Assembly: GCA_001599755.1 (NCBI GenBank)
Contig: BCHX01000001.1
Span: 6,324,001-6,388,000, forward strand
Reading direction: 5' to 3'
From: Gliomastix tumulicola
Taxonomy: Eukaryota; Ascomycota; Sordariomycetes; Hypocreales; Bionectriaceae
DNA: 64,000 nucleotides
Under the pieces are notes generated by a model that worked only from the letters and a program-made list of their open reading frames with translations, searched no databases and was not told where the DNA came from. The position numbers and the translations under genes were made by a program. This document shows, in pieces, positions 55,131 to 64,000 of this stretch. Position 1 is the first letter of the stretch. The number at the start of each line of letters is the position of its first letter.

Positions 55131-57635
55131 TCAGATGATATCGATTGGCCGCGAGTACTCCTGAACTTCCTCGTCGCTGAAACGACGCCCGTGAAACCAC
55201 GACGCGTCGGCAATCCCAATCCGGCGGAACGTGCCCGGTTCCTCGGCTGGCTGGAGGAGAAGAAAGCTGGCATCAAACAGCATCAGGACGGCCATCCGGA
55301 ACCGTCCTGTCCGGTCGAGGAACTCGCCCTCTGCGGGCAGGATGTCCAGGTTTGCTTTGAGCACGCATGCCCAGCCTGAAGCCTCGCTCTCCCAGTCGTG
55401 TGTGCCACTCTCGCTGTGTGGGACGCTTTCCGATGACTCCCATGGAGGCTGGATGCCAAGACTGGCAACTAGGCTGGGTCCCTCGATGTCAAGCCAGCGA
55501 GTTCTGGTCCAAGGATCTTCTGGTGGAGCGTCGCCCACGGGCTTCGGGAAAGCAAAGACAAATATGCCGGGACCATGCCGATGCCAACTGGGAACTTCGT
55601 CAAGATACAGGTGCTGCCAGACGCCGAGCAGTCGCAGTCGGCCCGCCAGCGCTCGTCCGAAGGGATTGTGAGGCTCGTACTCGACATGCGCCTCTAAAAC
55701 CCGGGCTCGGGCAAGATAAGGCTTCCAGAAGGCGCCACGCATCCGCGCCTGAGCGAACACGATATCTGCATCGATGGAGGCCCAACTCCAGGACGGTGCT
55801 CTATACACGGCCGGCCTAGACCACACGCGGGAGTGAGTATCTACCGCCCAGCGGAGACCTTCTTCGAGCCTGGCCTCCCACAGACCGGCGAGATACCGGG
55901 CCTCCGGTAGCTGCGAATTAAACAGCGAGGCGATCCCCGAGAGAGCTGGAAGTTTGTCGGACGGGCAGGTAAGCGCCCTCTTTGAGTACCTGCGCACGAC
56001 CTCGTCCCAGTTGGAGTAGGTTGAGTCCTCTGCAAATACTGCTATCCCCATAGTATCGTCACTGGACACGGGCTTCAGCAATACCTGCTCTACGTCAGGA
56101 TAATCCGTCGGCTCGTGTAGCCATTCCGGCGCCGTGTGCGTTCGACAATTCCACACCACACCAGACTTCGTGAAGTTCAAGGATCGCACGGCCAGAATTG
56201 ACTCCTGAAACACCCACGCTCTAGTCATCAACTTGGGGACAGATTTTCCCTGGAAAGAAAAGGTCTGCGGGTGGCGCTCGCGGATGGAAACATCCCCTTC
56301 CCACCCCAATCGACCACTGCGCAGACGGAGTTTCAGCGGCGCGTACCGTGCTGCCCGCTGCTGAAGGATCCCGCTCGTCGAATTCTCTCCATTCATGGCG
56401 ACGAGGTTCAGTACTGCGTTGGCATAGTACTCGCGCATGCGGGACGCTTCCCTGGGCCAGTCATTTTCCATGTCATCCTGGATGATGCAAATCGCATCGA
56501 TCCAGAGGTAGCGGATACCCAGATGTCGAGTAATAAGCACGGCATCTCTGAACGTCGCGGGCAGATCACCCAACGAGATCTCCCTGACCCTATCTTCGAG
56601 AGTCTGTCTGGTGGTTATGTAGGGGACTTGCCCGCCCCAGCAGTGGCTCAACGAGACCCAACGCCCCTTTGCAGGGGACCCAATATGTAGATGGGGTGGC
56701 GTCTGGCTGTCGCCGACGTCGATGACTCTTGTCGGGAGGTCCGACAAATCAGGTGCTCCCTGATGACAGCTCGGGTGTTCTTCCAGACATCTACGCAAGG
56801 TAAACGCCATGAACTCGAGCGCAGCCGGCGAGCCCATGTCGTACTCGCACGGTCTTCCGACTTGGCTGAACGGAAGCTGGCTTTGGCTCGCGGCTTCAAT
56901 TTCCAGCTCAGTAATGGATAACTTCGGACTTTTGTGGCCTGTCCTCACCACGAATGTGCCGCCGATATGAGCCGACCCAACGGCGAGCCCCAAATAGACG
57001 GGAGACTCATTCAATCTGTTGTCGCCATGTATGTTGTCGCCGCGCCCCGCTGCGAGAATCTGGCTATCATTCTCATCGGGCTCGATATACTGCCAGCGAT
57101 GCTCAGCCTCCGAGAAAATGATGCAGCACAGACGGCAGCCTGCCCGCGCACATTTGCCCAGATCGATGAGATTGTGGAGGAAGAAACCCGAATTGTTCTT
57201 GCTCTCTTTCGACGCCATGTCTTTTGCGTCGCTCGTCAACATGTCATCCAGCGAGATGGAGCTGCACCTCTCGCAGTGACCGAAGTCTGAAGATATGTCA
57301 ACGGCTGCTTCATCGCCGTCGGTCGAGTAAGAATTTGTCCTGATAGGAAGGGTCCTTGAGCCAGAGGGGTCGGAACGAGATGCAGTCAAGCCGCTACTGG
57401 TGCCTGAGATTCTGGGGGACCCCGCCAGCCTGTCTCCAGGGTGCTCTGAGGCTTGCCGCTTTGGATCAGAGGCGGCTTGAGGCTCGTCGGTGAATCCCAT
57501 GGCTGCCAACGGGGTGAGATCCTGTGGCGTGGTGTTGTGTGAAGTCTGGGAGAGGGGGCTCTCCATCATCTGGTCGCCTCTTTCCAATGCTGCCTTGCGT
57601 CTTGCCCCGCTAATTTCGTTCCATATATCGAACAT
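55131..57635 (-). CDS. HET domain protein (heterokaryon incompatibility type)
   Basis: Single exon of 834 residues from ATG 57635 (MFDIWNEISGARRKA); the further upstream in-frame codons are not ATG. A Ser/Pro/Thr-rich leader precedes a Cys-rich segment (HCERCSSISL, CARAGCRLCCIIF) typical of this HET class. Then comes the HET core: RWVSLSHCWGGQVPYITTRQ, LPATFRDAVLITRHLGIRYL, WIDAICIIQDDMENDWPREA and YYANAVLNLVAMNGENSTSG. Downstream are TRAWVFQESILAVRSLNFTK and YRAPSWSWASIDAD, conserved in the long HET proteins. Such proteins set off cell death on contact with a different strain. No ankyrin or WD repeats are present. It converges with the Dal81/TamA-like gene, 140 bp away. Confidence 0.94.
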   Translation of the reverse strand: MFDIWNEISGARRKAALERGDQMMESPLSQTSHNTTPQDLTPLAAMGFTDEPQAASDPKRQASEHPGDRLAGSPRISGTSSGLTASRSDPSGSRTLPIRTNSYSTDGDEAAVDISSDFGHCERCSSISLDDMLTSDAKDMASKESKNNSGFFLHNLIDLGKCARAGCRLCCIIFSEAEHRWQYIEPDENDSQILAAGRGDNIHGDNRLNESPVYLGLAVGSAHIGGTFVVRTGHKSPKLSITELEIEAASQSQLPFSQVGRPCEYDMGSPAALEFMAFTLRRCLEEHPSCHQGAPDLSDLPTRVIDVGDSQTPPHLHIGSPAKGRWVSLSHCWGGQVPYITTRQTLEDRVREISLGDLPATFRDAVLITRHLGIRYLWIDAICIIQDDMENDWPREASRMREYYANAVLNLVAMNGENSTSGILQQRAARYAPLKLRLRSGRLGWEGDVSIRERHPQTFSFQGKSVPKLMTRAWVFQESILAVRSLNFTKSGVVWNCRTHTAPEWLHEPTDYPDVEQVLLKPVSSDDTMGIAVFAEDSTYSNWDEVVRRYSKRALTCPSDKLPALSGIASLFNSQLPEARYLAGLWEARLEEGLRWAVDTHSRVWSRPAVYRAPSWSWASIDADIVFAQARMRGAFWKPYLARARVLEAHVEYEPHNPFGRALAGRLRLLGVWQHLYLDEVPSWHRHGPGIFVFAFPKPVGDAPPEDPWTRTRWLDIEGPSLVASLGIQPPWESSESVPHSESGTHDWESEASGWACVLKANLDILPAEGEFLDRTGRFRMAVLMLFDASFLLLQPAEEPGTFRRIGIADASWFHGRRFSDEEVQEYSRPIDII

Positions 57636-57847
57636 GGCAGGAACCAAGAAACACAAGATATCTCATCATAACCATCTCAAGAAGCCAATCATAGGTAGCT
57701 TGGAGCTGAAATTGACATCTTTTATTACATGAAACGGCTAGAAATAATGCCCTAACGTCGCATATCTCGCCAGCCTATTGATCTAAGCAGCAACATGATT
57801 CGTCCTCGTTTCACAATAAATCAAAGGCAATGCCACGGTCGTCATGA

Positions 57848-58897
57848 TCACAGCCTGCTCTTGCCACCCGTCAGATACGCACTCCCCAGCTCCAGCATCT
57901 CCTTGGCCTCCTGCACCATCTCATCCACAATCTCCCCCGCCGGCTGCACCCTGTCGATCAGCCCGGCGACCTGGCCCATGAGATGCGGCAGGTCGATCTC
58001 GTTCCCCTCGTCCAGGTCGTGCTCGAGCGGCACGACGCCCTTGTCGCACAGCGCCTTGATCTCCTGCGGCCGCTCGTGCCACCGCCGGATCCATTCGTTG
58101 GTCTTCATCCGCAGCGGCCGCCCCGAGATGACGAGCGTGCGCTCCGTGCCGTCGTAGTCGCAGCTGACGACGGCGTTCTTATGCTCCTCGCTGCAGCTCG
58201 CCTCGGCCGAGGCCACGAACCGCGTGCCGACCCAGACGCCCGCGGCGCCCTGCATCAGCGAGCTCGCCAGTCCGCGCCCGTTGGCGATCCCTCCCGCCGC
58301 CACGACCAGCGCCGGTGAACCCTTCAGCATCGCGGGCTTGTATTTGCGCGCGACGTCTACAACCGCCGGTATGAGCACCGAGTTCGCCACGTTGCCCGTG
58401 TGTCCTCCCCCTTCCCCTCCCTGCGCACACACCAAATCCACGCCCAACTCCAGCGCTTTCACCGCATGCTTCGGATGCCCAACCATATTCATCACCAGGA
58501 TCCCGTGCCGATGCAGCCGCTCAATCACCCGCGGCGGCGGCACGCCCACGGCGCTCACAAACAGCCGCGCCCCGCTCTCGATCGTGATATCGATCAGCTC
58601 GTCCAGCTTCCCGCCCGTGTAGTCGTGGTTCGTCTTGCGCGCGTTCCCGCCGACCTGCGGGAGCGCGAGGTCCACGCCGAAGGGGAGGTCCGGGCGGAGC
58701 AGGTTCGCCTTGAGCTCGGCGACGATGTCGCGGAGCTGGTCCGGCGTGTACATGAAGCCGCCGATGACGCCGAGCCCCCCCGCGTTGGAGACGGCCGCGG
58801 CGAGGCGTCCGCCTGAGGTGCGCGCCATGCCAGCGAGGATGATGGGGTGTTGGATGCCCAGGAGGGTTGTGAGGGGGGTGGTGATGGGGGCGGCCAT
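57848..58897 (-). CDS. Nitronate monooxygenase (2-nitropropane dioxygenase family)
   Basis: Single exon of 349 residues. The TIM-barrel flavoprotein pattern is clear: IQHPIILAGMARTSGGRLAA, AVSNAGGLGVIGGFMYTPDQ, FVSAVGVPPPRVIERLHRHG and MNMVGHPKHAVKALELGVD, then the FMN/phosphate loops AQGGEGGGHTGNV, VVAAGGIANGRGLASSLMQG and AGVWVGTRFVASAEA. The enzyme oxidises alkyl nitronates with O2 using FMN; fungal members may detoxify nitro compounds such as 3-nitropropionate. The His in GGGHTG is a usual active-site residue of the class. No nitronate-producing gene is visible nearby. A short GT repeat lies in its leader (about 58921-58936). Confidence 0.94.
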   Translation of the reverse strand: MAAPITTPLTTLLGIQHPIILAGMARTSGGRLAAAVSNAGGLGVIGGFMYTPDQLRDIVAELKANLLRPDLPFGVDLALPQVGGNARKTNHDYTGGKLDELIDITIESGARLFVSAVGVPPPRVIERLHRHGILVMNMVGHPKHAVKALELGVDLVCAQGGEGGGHTGNVANSVLIPAVVDVARKYKPAMLKGSPALVVAAGGIANGRGLASSLMQGAAGVWVGTRFVASAEASCSEEHKNAVVSCDYDGTERTLVISGRPLRMKTNEWIRRWHERPQEIKALCDKGVVPLEHDLDEGNEIDLPHLMGQVAGLIDRVQPAGEIVDEMVQEAKEMLELGSAYLTGGKSRL

Positions 58898-59528
58898 GGT
58901 GGGCGGTCTGTCTAGGGGAGTGTGTGTGTGTGTGTATGATGTATTTGATGGTAGAAGAAAAGAGACAATGGCTATATATCAGTACAGAAGAAACAATGCC
59001 TTGAACGGATTGTGCTGGCTCAAGTAAAGATGAAAGTACTCGTACAAAGGTCGGCAGTAATAGATATATACAGCTTCAGGTGAGATGAAAGTCAAGGAGA
59101 GGCGACGTTCGGCTACGGCAGTACTAGTGGGGGAAAACGCGGGGGATTGTGGGTTTGCCTCCAACCCCAAATTCCCAATCACCGAGGCATTTCCTTGTCG
59201 GGGCAGCAGCTCGTCATCCGCTTCAGTCTGCCTAGGCTCGCTCTCAGCGACTAGCGCTTCTCATGTGGTAGTGAGAACACCTGGAGAGATAGCTTGTTGA
59301 GATAGCCACGCTGGAATGTCTAGAGATCCCTCCAGCTCCAGGCCCAAATGTCAATTGTGCTAAATAATACATCGTGTGATCATCACTACTAGCTCCCGTT
59401 CTCCATCCCATTAATACATTGTCCTTAGGCGCACCCAAAATCTAAGCGAGTCGCTGTCGCGGTCCCCCAAAACACCATATAGCTCGTCCTCCGTGGCAAG
59501 CAAATCATATATATGGCCGGTCGATCGC
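58898..59528. other. Intergenic
   Basis: About 630 bp between the nitronate monooxygenase promoter and the 3' end of the next minus-strand gene. Contains a short GT microsatellite. Nothing else recognised. Confidence 0.5.
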
Positions 59529-60872
59529 TCAACCGAAGTATGGTAGCCTCGCAGGCACAAAGTCTTCTCCGCCGTCGGCTGAGCTGGACGGTTTTTTCGG
59601 ATCAGACGGACGCTCTCCCTCGGTTGTTGTTGAGACTGGCTGGACGACCTGAGGTGGCAGTTCGGGCTCGTAGACCTCGTCTTCTGCCACATCGGGCTTC
59701 AGCTCCAGACCCGGCGGTAGGTCGGGGCTATCCGCCTTCAAGCCCTTCTTGACCGCTAATACGCGGGCAGCGGCCTGTTGTTTTGATATCTTCTCGTCTT
59801 CTTCTCTCCGTAGCCTGTCCTCCTCGATTGCCAGTTCCTCCATGGACGGCACGGTTTCCTCCTGTGGTGTGTGTGCTAATGATCCCGATGACGTGCGGGC
59901 GAGCCTCAGGGACCCCCTACTGTCCGATGAGGCAATTGTCGTTCTCGACACTGTCCTTGACCCGCCAAAGGCCGGCCGTTTCCCCTTACTGCTCCGCCGT
60001 GTCTTGCCGCTGCTCCGGTCGTCTTTCCTGATCATGTCGTATGTCACCTCCCCGTCTAGGGGCACGGCGTCTTCCTCTCCCTCGCCATCGCTAGGGAACA
60101 GGTCCCCTCTTGAGCGGTACGAGTCTGACGTGTCGCCCGAGCCCGTGGTGCCACTGCGCTTCCTAGGCGCAATGACCTCGCCAAAGTCAGATATCGACTC
60201 GTCGTCAGAATCATGCAGCAACGGCTCCGCCTCGGCAGTGCCCGACTTCCCAGGATGCTCTTGTAAATCTGCCGCGCTCGGTTTATATCGTAGCACGCGC
60301 CCGCCCAGCTTCCACGGCAACTTGCTCAGCAGGCCAATGGGCTGCGTACTCGGTATAATCGTCGGATCGTCCGCGCTGCTCACCGTCTTCCTCCTCCCGC
60401 CCGCTCTTGTCCCATAACTCATCCCCCTCTTCCGCCGCGGCTGCTCCGTCGTCGCGCCAACACCTCCACCACCACCACTCGCCCCGGGCCCTCCTCCTCC
60501 TCCCCCTCCGCCATGCCGCCTCTGGCTGCCCGACCCCGCGAGCAGCCGGTCCCAGTCCTCGCCGCTCCACCCGCCCAGCAGGCCACTGCTCCCGCCATGC
60601 TGCTCGTCCTCGTACCAGTCGTCGTAGAAGTCGAAGCTCTGCTCGGCGCGCTCGCGCTCCCGCTCCCGGCGGCGCCGCAGCCGCTCCTCGGCGTTGCCCA
60701 GGCACACCGACGTGCACTGCTCGACCGAGGCGGCGACGGAGCTCAGGCACGGGGTGATGTAGTGGTGCTGGAAGGACCAGATGCCCGCGGCCGCGTTCTC
60801 CGTCACCGTCTCGGCGTCGTGCGCGATCTGGTTCCAGCGCTGGCGGAGGCGCGGGTCCTCGAGGAAGGCCAT
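59529..60872 (-). CDS. Fungal protein with disordered middle, function unknown
   Basis: Single exon of 447 residues. The first 75 residues look folded and helical (MAFLEDPRLRQRWNQIAHDA, then HHYITPCLSSVAASVEQC), ending in an Arg/Glu-rich helix. A Gly-rich spacer, a basic patch (QPRRKRGMSYGTRAGGRRK) and long Ser/Asp/Glu-rich stretches follow. Near the C-terminus a charged helix (AIEEDRLRREEDEKISKQQ) precedes AARVLAVKKGLKADSPDLP. The tail ends VPARLPYFG. I recognise the type as a conserved uncharacterised fungal protein but no named domain. A short hydrophobic stretch (LLSKLPWKLGGRVLRY) is not long enough for a membrane span. Confidence 0.8.
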   Translation of the reverse strand: MAFLEDPRLRQRWNQIAHDAETVTENAAAGIWSFQHHYITPCLSSVAASVEQCTSVCLGNAEERLRRRRERERERAEQSFDFYDDWYEDEQHGGSSGLLGGWSGEDWDRLLAGSGSQRRHGGGGGGGGPGASGGGGGVGATTEQPRRKRGMSYGTRAGGRRKTVSSADDPTIIPSTQPIGLLSKLPWKLGGRVLRYKPSAADLQEHPGKSGTAEAEPLLHDSDDESISDFGEVIAPRKRSGTTGSGDTSDSYRSRGDLFPSDGEGEEDAVPLDGEVTYDMIRKDDRSSGKTRRSSKGKRPAFGGSRTVSRTTIASSDSRGSLRLARTSSGSLAHTPQEETVPSMEELAIEEDRLRREEDEKISKQQAAARVLAVKKGLKADSPDLPPGLELKPDVAEDEVYEPELPPQVVQPVSTTTEGERPSDPKKPSSSADGGEDFVPARLPYFG

Positions 60873-61935
60873 GGTTTGGTTTTCGTCAGACTCGGGGGAT
60901 CAGATGGGCGCGCGGACGGTCGTCGGGGAGGGATTGGATTCGGGAGCGTGGATCGGGTAGGTGGTGTGTCGCATGCATCGATGGGAGGTGTGATATCTCG
61001 ACGCCAGAGAAGGTTCCTGAAACAGGGATGAAGGAAAAACAAGAGGTCGGGGTGGCCTAGTAGAAAAGGGCCTAGCCTAGACGTCCATGATCCGATAGGC
61101 GAACGAGCAGGGGTAGAAGGGAGAAAAAGAAGTTCGTCTCTATGCCCGTCCGACACGTATCATCATGATGTTGGGGGATCGAGGATTTAGTCAGACTCCG
61201 GCCGGGCTGGGCTGGGCTGGGGCTGAAAGGGAGGATTGCTGCATCTGCAGGTCGTTGGCACGGATGACGGCGCCGAGGGCTGATTTCCAGTTCTGTTGAC
61301 CCGCTGGGAATGGCAGAAGCGTTGAGAGGGAACATGGAGTGGAAACGTCGGGCCAGGCTTAGCGCAAGCTTTAGTGGTCGGGTGGGCGCCTCTCCACTGT
61401 CGTTGCCGCCCTGGGGCACGTGCGCCCTGTGAAGCTGGAGTTGATGCCAGAAGCTGGGCACTTGCAAACTCTCTCTGCATTGCCGTCGATTGTTGCAGGA
61501 GCTCGACCTGATGTGTCTTGCATCGCTCATTGAGTCAGGTCCCAAGACTTGGTGGCAGGTGGGAGCACCGCATGGTGACATTGACATCTTCCTTGGGCGG
61601 CATCTGAGACATGCTTGACACTGTGACAGGCACCACTGTGAATAAACCTGCATATGGGACGGTCGATCCCTGCGACCAGTGCGTCACGCCCCGAGCTGCC
61701 CCTTCGAGAACGCAGGAGAAGTTCAAACGTAGAAACAATCAGCAGGCTCTATATTAAATGTCATCCATCAAATGGCTTCAAGTAGAGGAATTGTGCCTTG
61801 AGAAGGGAAACAATACTGCAGGCATCCTTCCCCAGCGGTCCCTCCATTCCCCTCCTCCCTTATACAGAGGTATGTGTGCAGAGCTCCAACAGGTCCCGAG
61901 TCACATCTAGTTTAAGGTGAGATAATTAGACCCTT
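60873..61935. other. Long intergenic between two minus-strand genes
   Basis: About 1.06 kb. No recognisable gene; frames of 100-190 codons run antisense without motifs. Holds the promoter of the disordered-protein gene and the 3' flank of the micro-exon gene. Confidence 0.5.
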
Positions 61936-62464
61936 TCATGCTCTCGGCGGCGTCCTCATATTTGCCAGCACCCTTGCCAGAAGCTCCTCTCTTGTAGCAC
62001 TCTCACCGGGATATAGATTCCTCTAAGCCAGGTCTAGGTTAGCATGGCTCTCATGTCGTAGACATCACACCATTCTGCTTCAACATGCAACTTCCACCTT
62101 CAATCACCCCATCTTGGAGAACCACGACTGGAATTGAAAGAACGAGAGCACTCACCGCCGAAAGCCACCTCCGCATATCTTCCCGCGTCCAGTCCTCAGG
62201 CTTGCCCGTGGGATCTGGCTCAGCGGGAAACATGTCGCCGCCCCATATTGACCATACCGCTGCAGCTGCTACGGCTCCCCCAAATGCTGGAAGAAGATGT
62301 TGTTAGCACCTAGTATATGCTATTACCGTTATCGAACACGCTCAACTCACCCAAGACCATGTTCTGAGATGCTGTGAGTTAGCATACCGTAGCTTTGATC
62401 GCCGTGGTTCGGCGGTGGATAGACATACCTTGGACTTCATCATGTTGTCTAACCCGGTAGGCAT
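61936..62464 (-). CDS. Small conserved fungal protein in four exons including a 13-nt exon
   Basis: Reconstructed by eye: exons 62464-62429, 62363-62351 (13 nt), 62286-62156 and 62022-61936 join in phase to 88 residues. It starts MPTGLDNMMKSK and continues NMVLAFGGAVAAAAVWSIWG, a single hydrophobic span, then GDMFPAEPDPTGKPEDWTRE, DMRRWLSARNLYPGESATRE and ELLARVLANMRTPPRA. All three introns have GT-AG ends, and the third (133 bp) contains a CTAAC-type branch. The C-terminal pattern (DWTREDMRRWLSARNLYP) resembles the HeH/Ish1-like DNA- or envelope-associated helices that start with a W-x-x-x-x-L-R/x-W-L motif. I recall similar small proteins in other ascomycetes but cannot name the family. The function is unknown; a membrane location is inferred. 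Confidence 0.8.
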
Positions 62465-62898
62465 CTTGAGTAATTGGGAATTCGGGCAATAGCTTCGTAC
62501 TGCACTTCGCTGTTTGACTTCAGGAATCGAATGGGCGATATGTATTCGAAAGAAGAGTAGCTCGCTGCGGACACGGTATCGATTTATCTCGTCTCGACGT
62601 TCAAGCCAGAACTCACTTGAGAGGGCTGTGATGACGCCACATCAAAGAAGACGACGTGGCCAGCCACATCTTCCGGAACCCACACCCGAATTGTGGCTGA
62701 TGCAATCCCCTTCACTAGCCACATTTCACTAGCCACACAGTGTGGCCCGTGCTCCCGCAAACCGCTCCCCGCCGCACACAAAATTGAATTTCCTCTTCAA
62801 AAAAAGAGGCCACCAAAATTCCCAAATCCGACCAGCACATCCCACGAACCGTCGACCCTTCTTCAACCCCCCCATCCCCCCCGATACATACCGCCAAA
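62465..62898. other. Shared promoter between divergent micro-exon gene and eL38 gene
   Basis: About 430 bp between two divergent starts. Contains a C-rich stretch just before the eL38 start, as is common for ribosomal protein leaders. Confidence 0.6.
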
Positions 62899-63376
62899 AT
62901 GCCTCGTGAGGTCGCTGATATCAAGAAGGTATGCTGGATCTATCTTTTATGCCGAATTGTCGAGATTGGCCCTGCTGACAGCGTGTTCTAGTTCATCGAG
63001 ATCTGCCGTCGGAAGGACGCTTCCTGTACGTTTTGAGAGCCCGCGAATCGAAGCTGGATGTTGGATTGGAGCCCGAGACGAGAGACGAGGAAATCTACGA
63101 TGCAAAGGATGACAGAAGTCTAACGATTGGGATTACAGCCGCGCGGATCAAGAAGAACAAGAAGGTCGGCAACGTCAAGTTCAAGGTCCGCTGCCAGAAG
63201 CACCTCTACACCCTGGTGCTCAAGGACTCCGACAAGGCCGAGAAGCTCAAGCAGAGCCTGCCTCCCAGTACGCCGCATCCCGCGCTTCCCGTCGCTTCCC
63301 TCGAATTCACGAACCGGAAAATACTGACAACAAGTGGACAGACCTGACCATCACCGACGTCTCCAAGAAGAACTAA
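62899..63376 (+). CDS. RPL38: 60S ribosomal protein eL38
   Basis: Four exons (62899-62928, 62992-63025, 63139-63267, 63342-63376) join in phase to 75 residues: MPREVADIKKFIEICRRKDA, then SSARIKKNKKVGNVKFKVRC, QKHLYTLVLKDSDKAEKLKQ and SLPPNLTITDVSKKN. This is the full eL38 sequence of the large ribosomal subunit; family length is 70-80 residues. The introns are 63, 113 and 74 bp, in keeping with many-intron ribosomal genes in filamentous fungi. The first exon codes for only ten residues. Confidence 0.96.
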
Positions 63377-64000
63377 GCTTCGACACGCTTTCTGAACGAC
63401 CGGGGGTAAACGGGAATTTTTTCGAAGGGGATTTCAGCGCATAGCAAAAATTCTTCACGTGCATGAAATTGGGCGTCTCGGGGAAAAACTTTTATTATAC
63501 AAATGAAAGCATGGTCTCAGGTTTCGAGGATCAAGGAACCGAAGCCTGGGTGGACGATATGTCCGCGACATCAACAATGAAATGAAAAAAATTACGAAAT
63601 CGTCACGATGTCCAAGTCGAGTGTCGTTTCTTCTCGAGGCTGAAGTCGAGGGGACATGCTGGCCAGCTTGCTGAACTGACGGGTGCTGCCATCGGTTTCA
63701 TGGTCGTGTGTCTCGTGTCTCGTGTCTCATGTCTAGTCAGGGCTCGAGCTGTTCGAGGCGTTTTGCTTACATGCCTATCGGTGTCAAGCTCAATGCCGTG
63801 CATTGTTGAATCCACTTTCGTTCTTTGACCCAATCTTGCTAGGTCATACTGATGTAGTAGAGATTTCGAGTGCGGTATCCTGGCGGTATGGCATCTGCGC
63901 ACTGGTGATGTGACTTGGCGAGGTACCAGTTGACTTGGGCGAGGCCACTCTCGTCGAACGACTCATATCTCTCATAGCTTGCTGGATCTCGCATAGAGGA
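63377..64000. other. Right edge, no gene recognised
   Basis: About 620 bp after the eL38 stop. A repeated TCTCGTGTC unit occurs near 63708-63730. The next gene is outside the window or begins beyond view. Confidence 0.5.

Noticed and set aside
1..64000. tRNA, 5S rRNA, CRISPR or transposon terminal repeats
   Set aside because: Looked for B-box-like tRNA patterns, the 5S internal control region and inverted or direct repeats; none was found that I could support by eye.

Overview
The window reads as genomic DNA of a filamentous ascomycete (Pezizomycotina, probably a Sordariomycete). The genes carry short GT-AG introns (about 50-130 bp, often with a CTAAC-type branch site). The families are typically fungal: HET, NACHT with a nucleoside-phosphorylase domain, Zn2Cys6 regulators, a fused urea amidolyase and a single-chain PARP. 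There are no operons. I rebuilt exon joins by eye wherever both splice sites and phase agreed. One 13-nt micro-exon gene and the split eL38 gene come from this reconstruction.

Layout: 1-4474, 3' part of a very large protein with a Sel1-like C-terminus, cut by the window edge. 5318-6952, F-box protein (-). 8118-10675, NLR-type gene PNP_UDP-NACHT-ankyrin (-), with an apparent frameshift just after Walker B. 13153-15384, poly(ADP-ribose) polymerase. 15931-18416, regulator with two tandem Zn2Cys6 fingers (-). 20186-21771, coiled-coil protein of unknown function (-). 23118-24940, cytochrome P450. 25313-28549, membrane-anchored GH31 glucosidase. 29044-29524, small single-span protein. 29708-31387, DHCR24-like flavoprotein (-). 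31841-33750, HAS1 helicase (-). 34271-34720, small secreted protein (-).

The middle (36.6-46.6 kb) has a nitrogen theme and signs of decay. It holds a fragment resembling argininosuccinate synthase, three GATA-factor sites in 18 bp, the 1850-residue urea amidolyase (37835-43449), a broken purine-cytosine-type permease tail, a Dabb-domain gene, and a Zn2Cys6 stub directly followed by a truncated class C beta-lactamase-like stub. A regulator resembling Dal81/TamA, a family that controls nitrogen catabolic genes, lies at 52.8-55.0 kb.

The right part holds two further incompatibility-type genes, HET-ankyrin at 47019-49655 and HET at 55131-57635 (-). Also there are a membrane protein, a 3CxxC zinc-finger protein, a nitronate monooxygenase, two conserved fungal proteins of unknown function and ribosomal protein eL38. 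With the NLR, three allorecognition-type genes lie within 50 kb. The unusual points are the interrupted NLR, the tandem-finger regulator, the gene remnants around the urea amidolyase, and long G/C homopolymers, one of them inside an intron. I did not find a clearly new multi-gene system.
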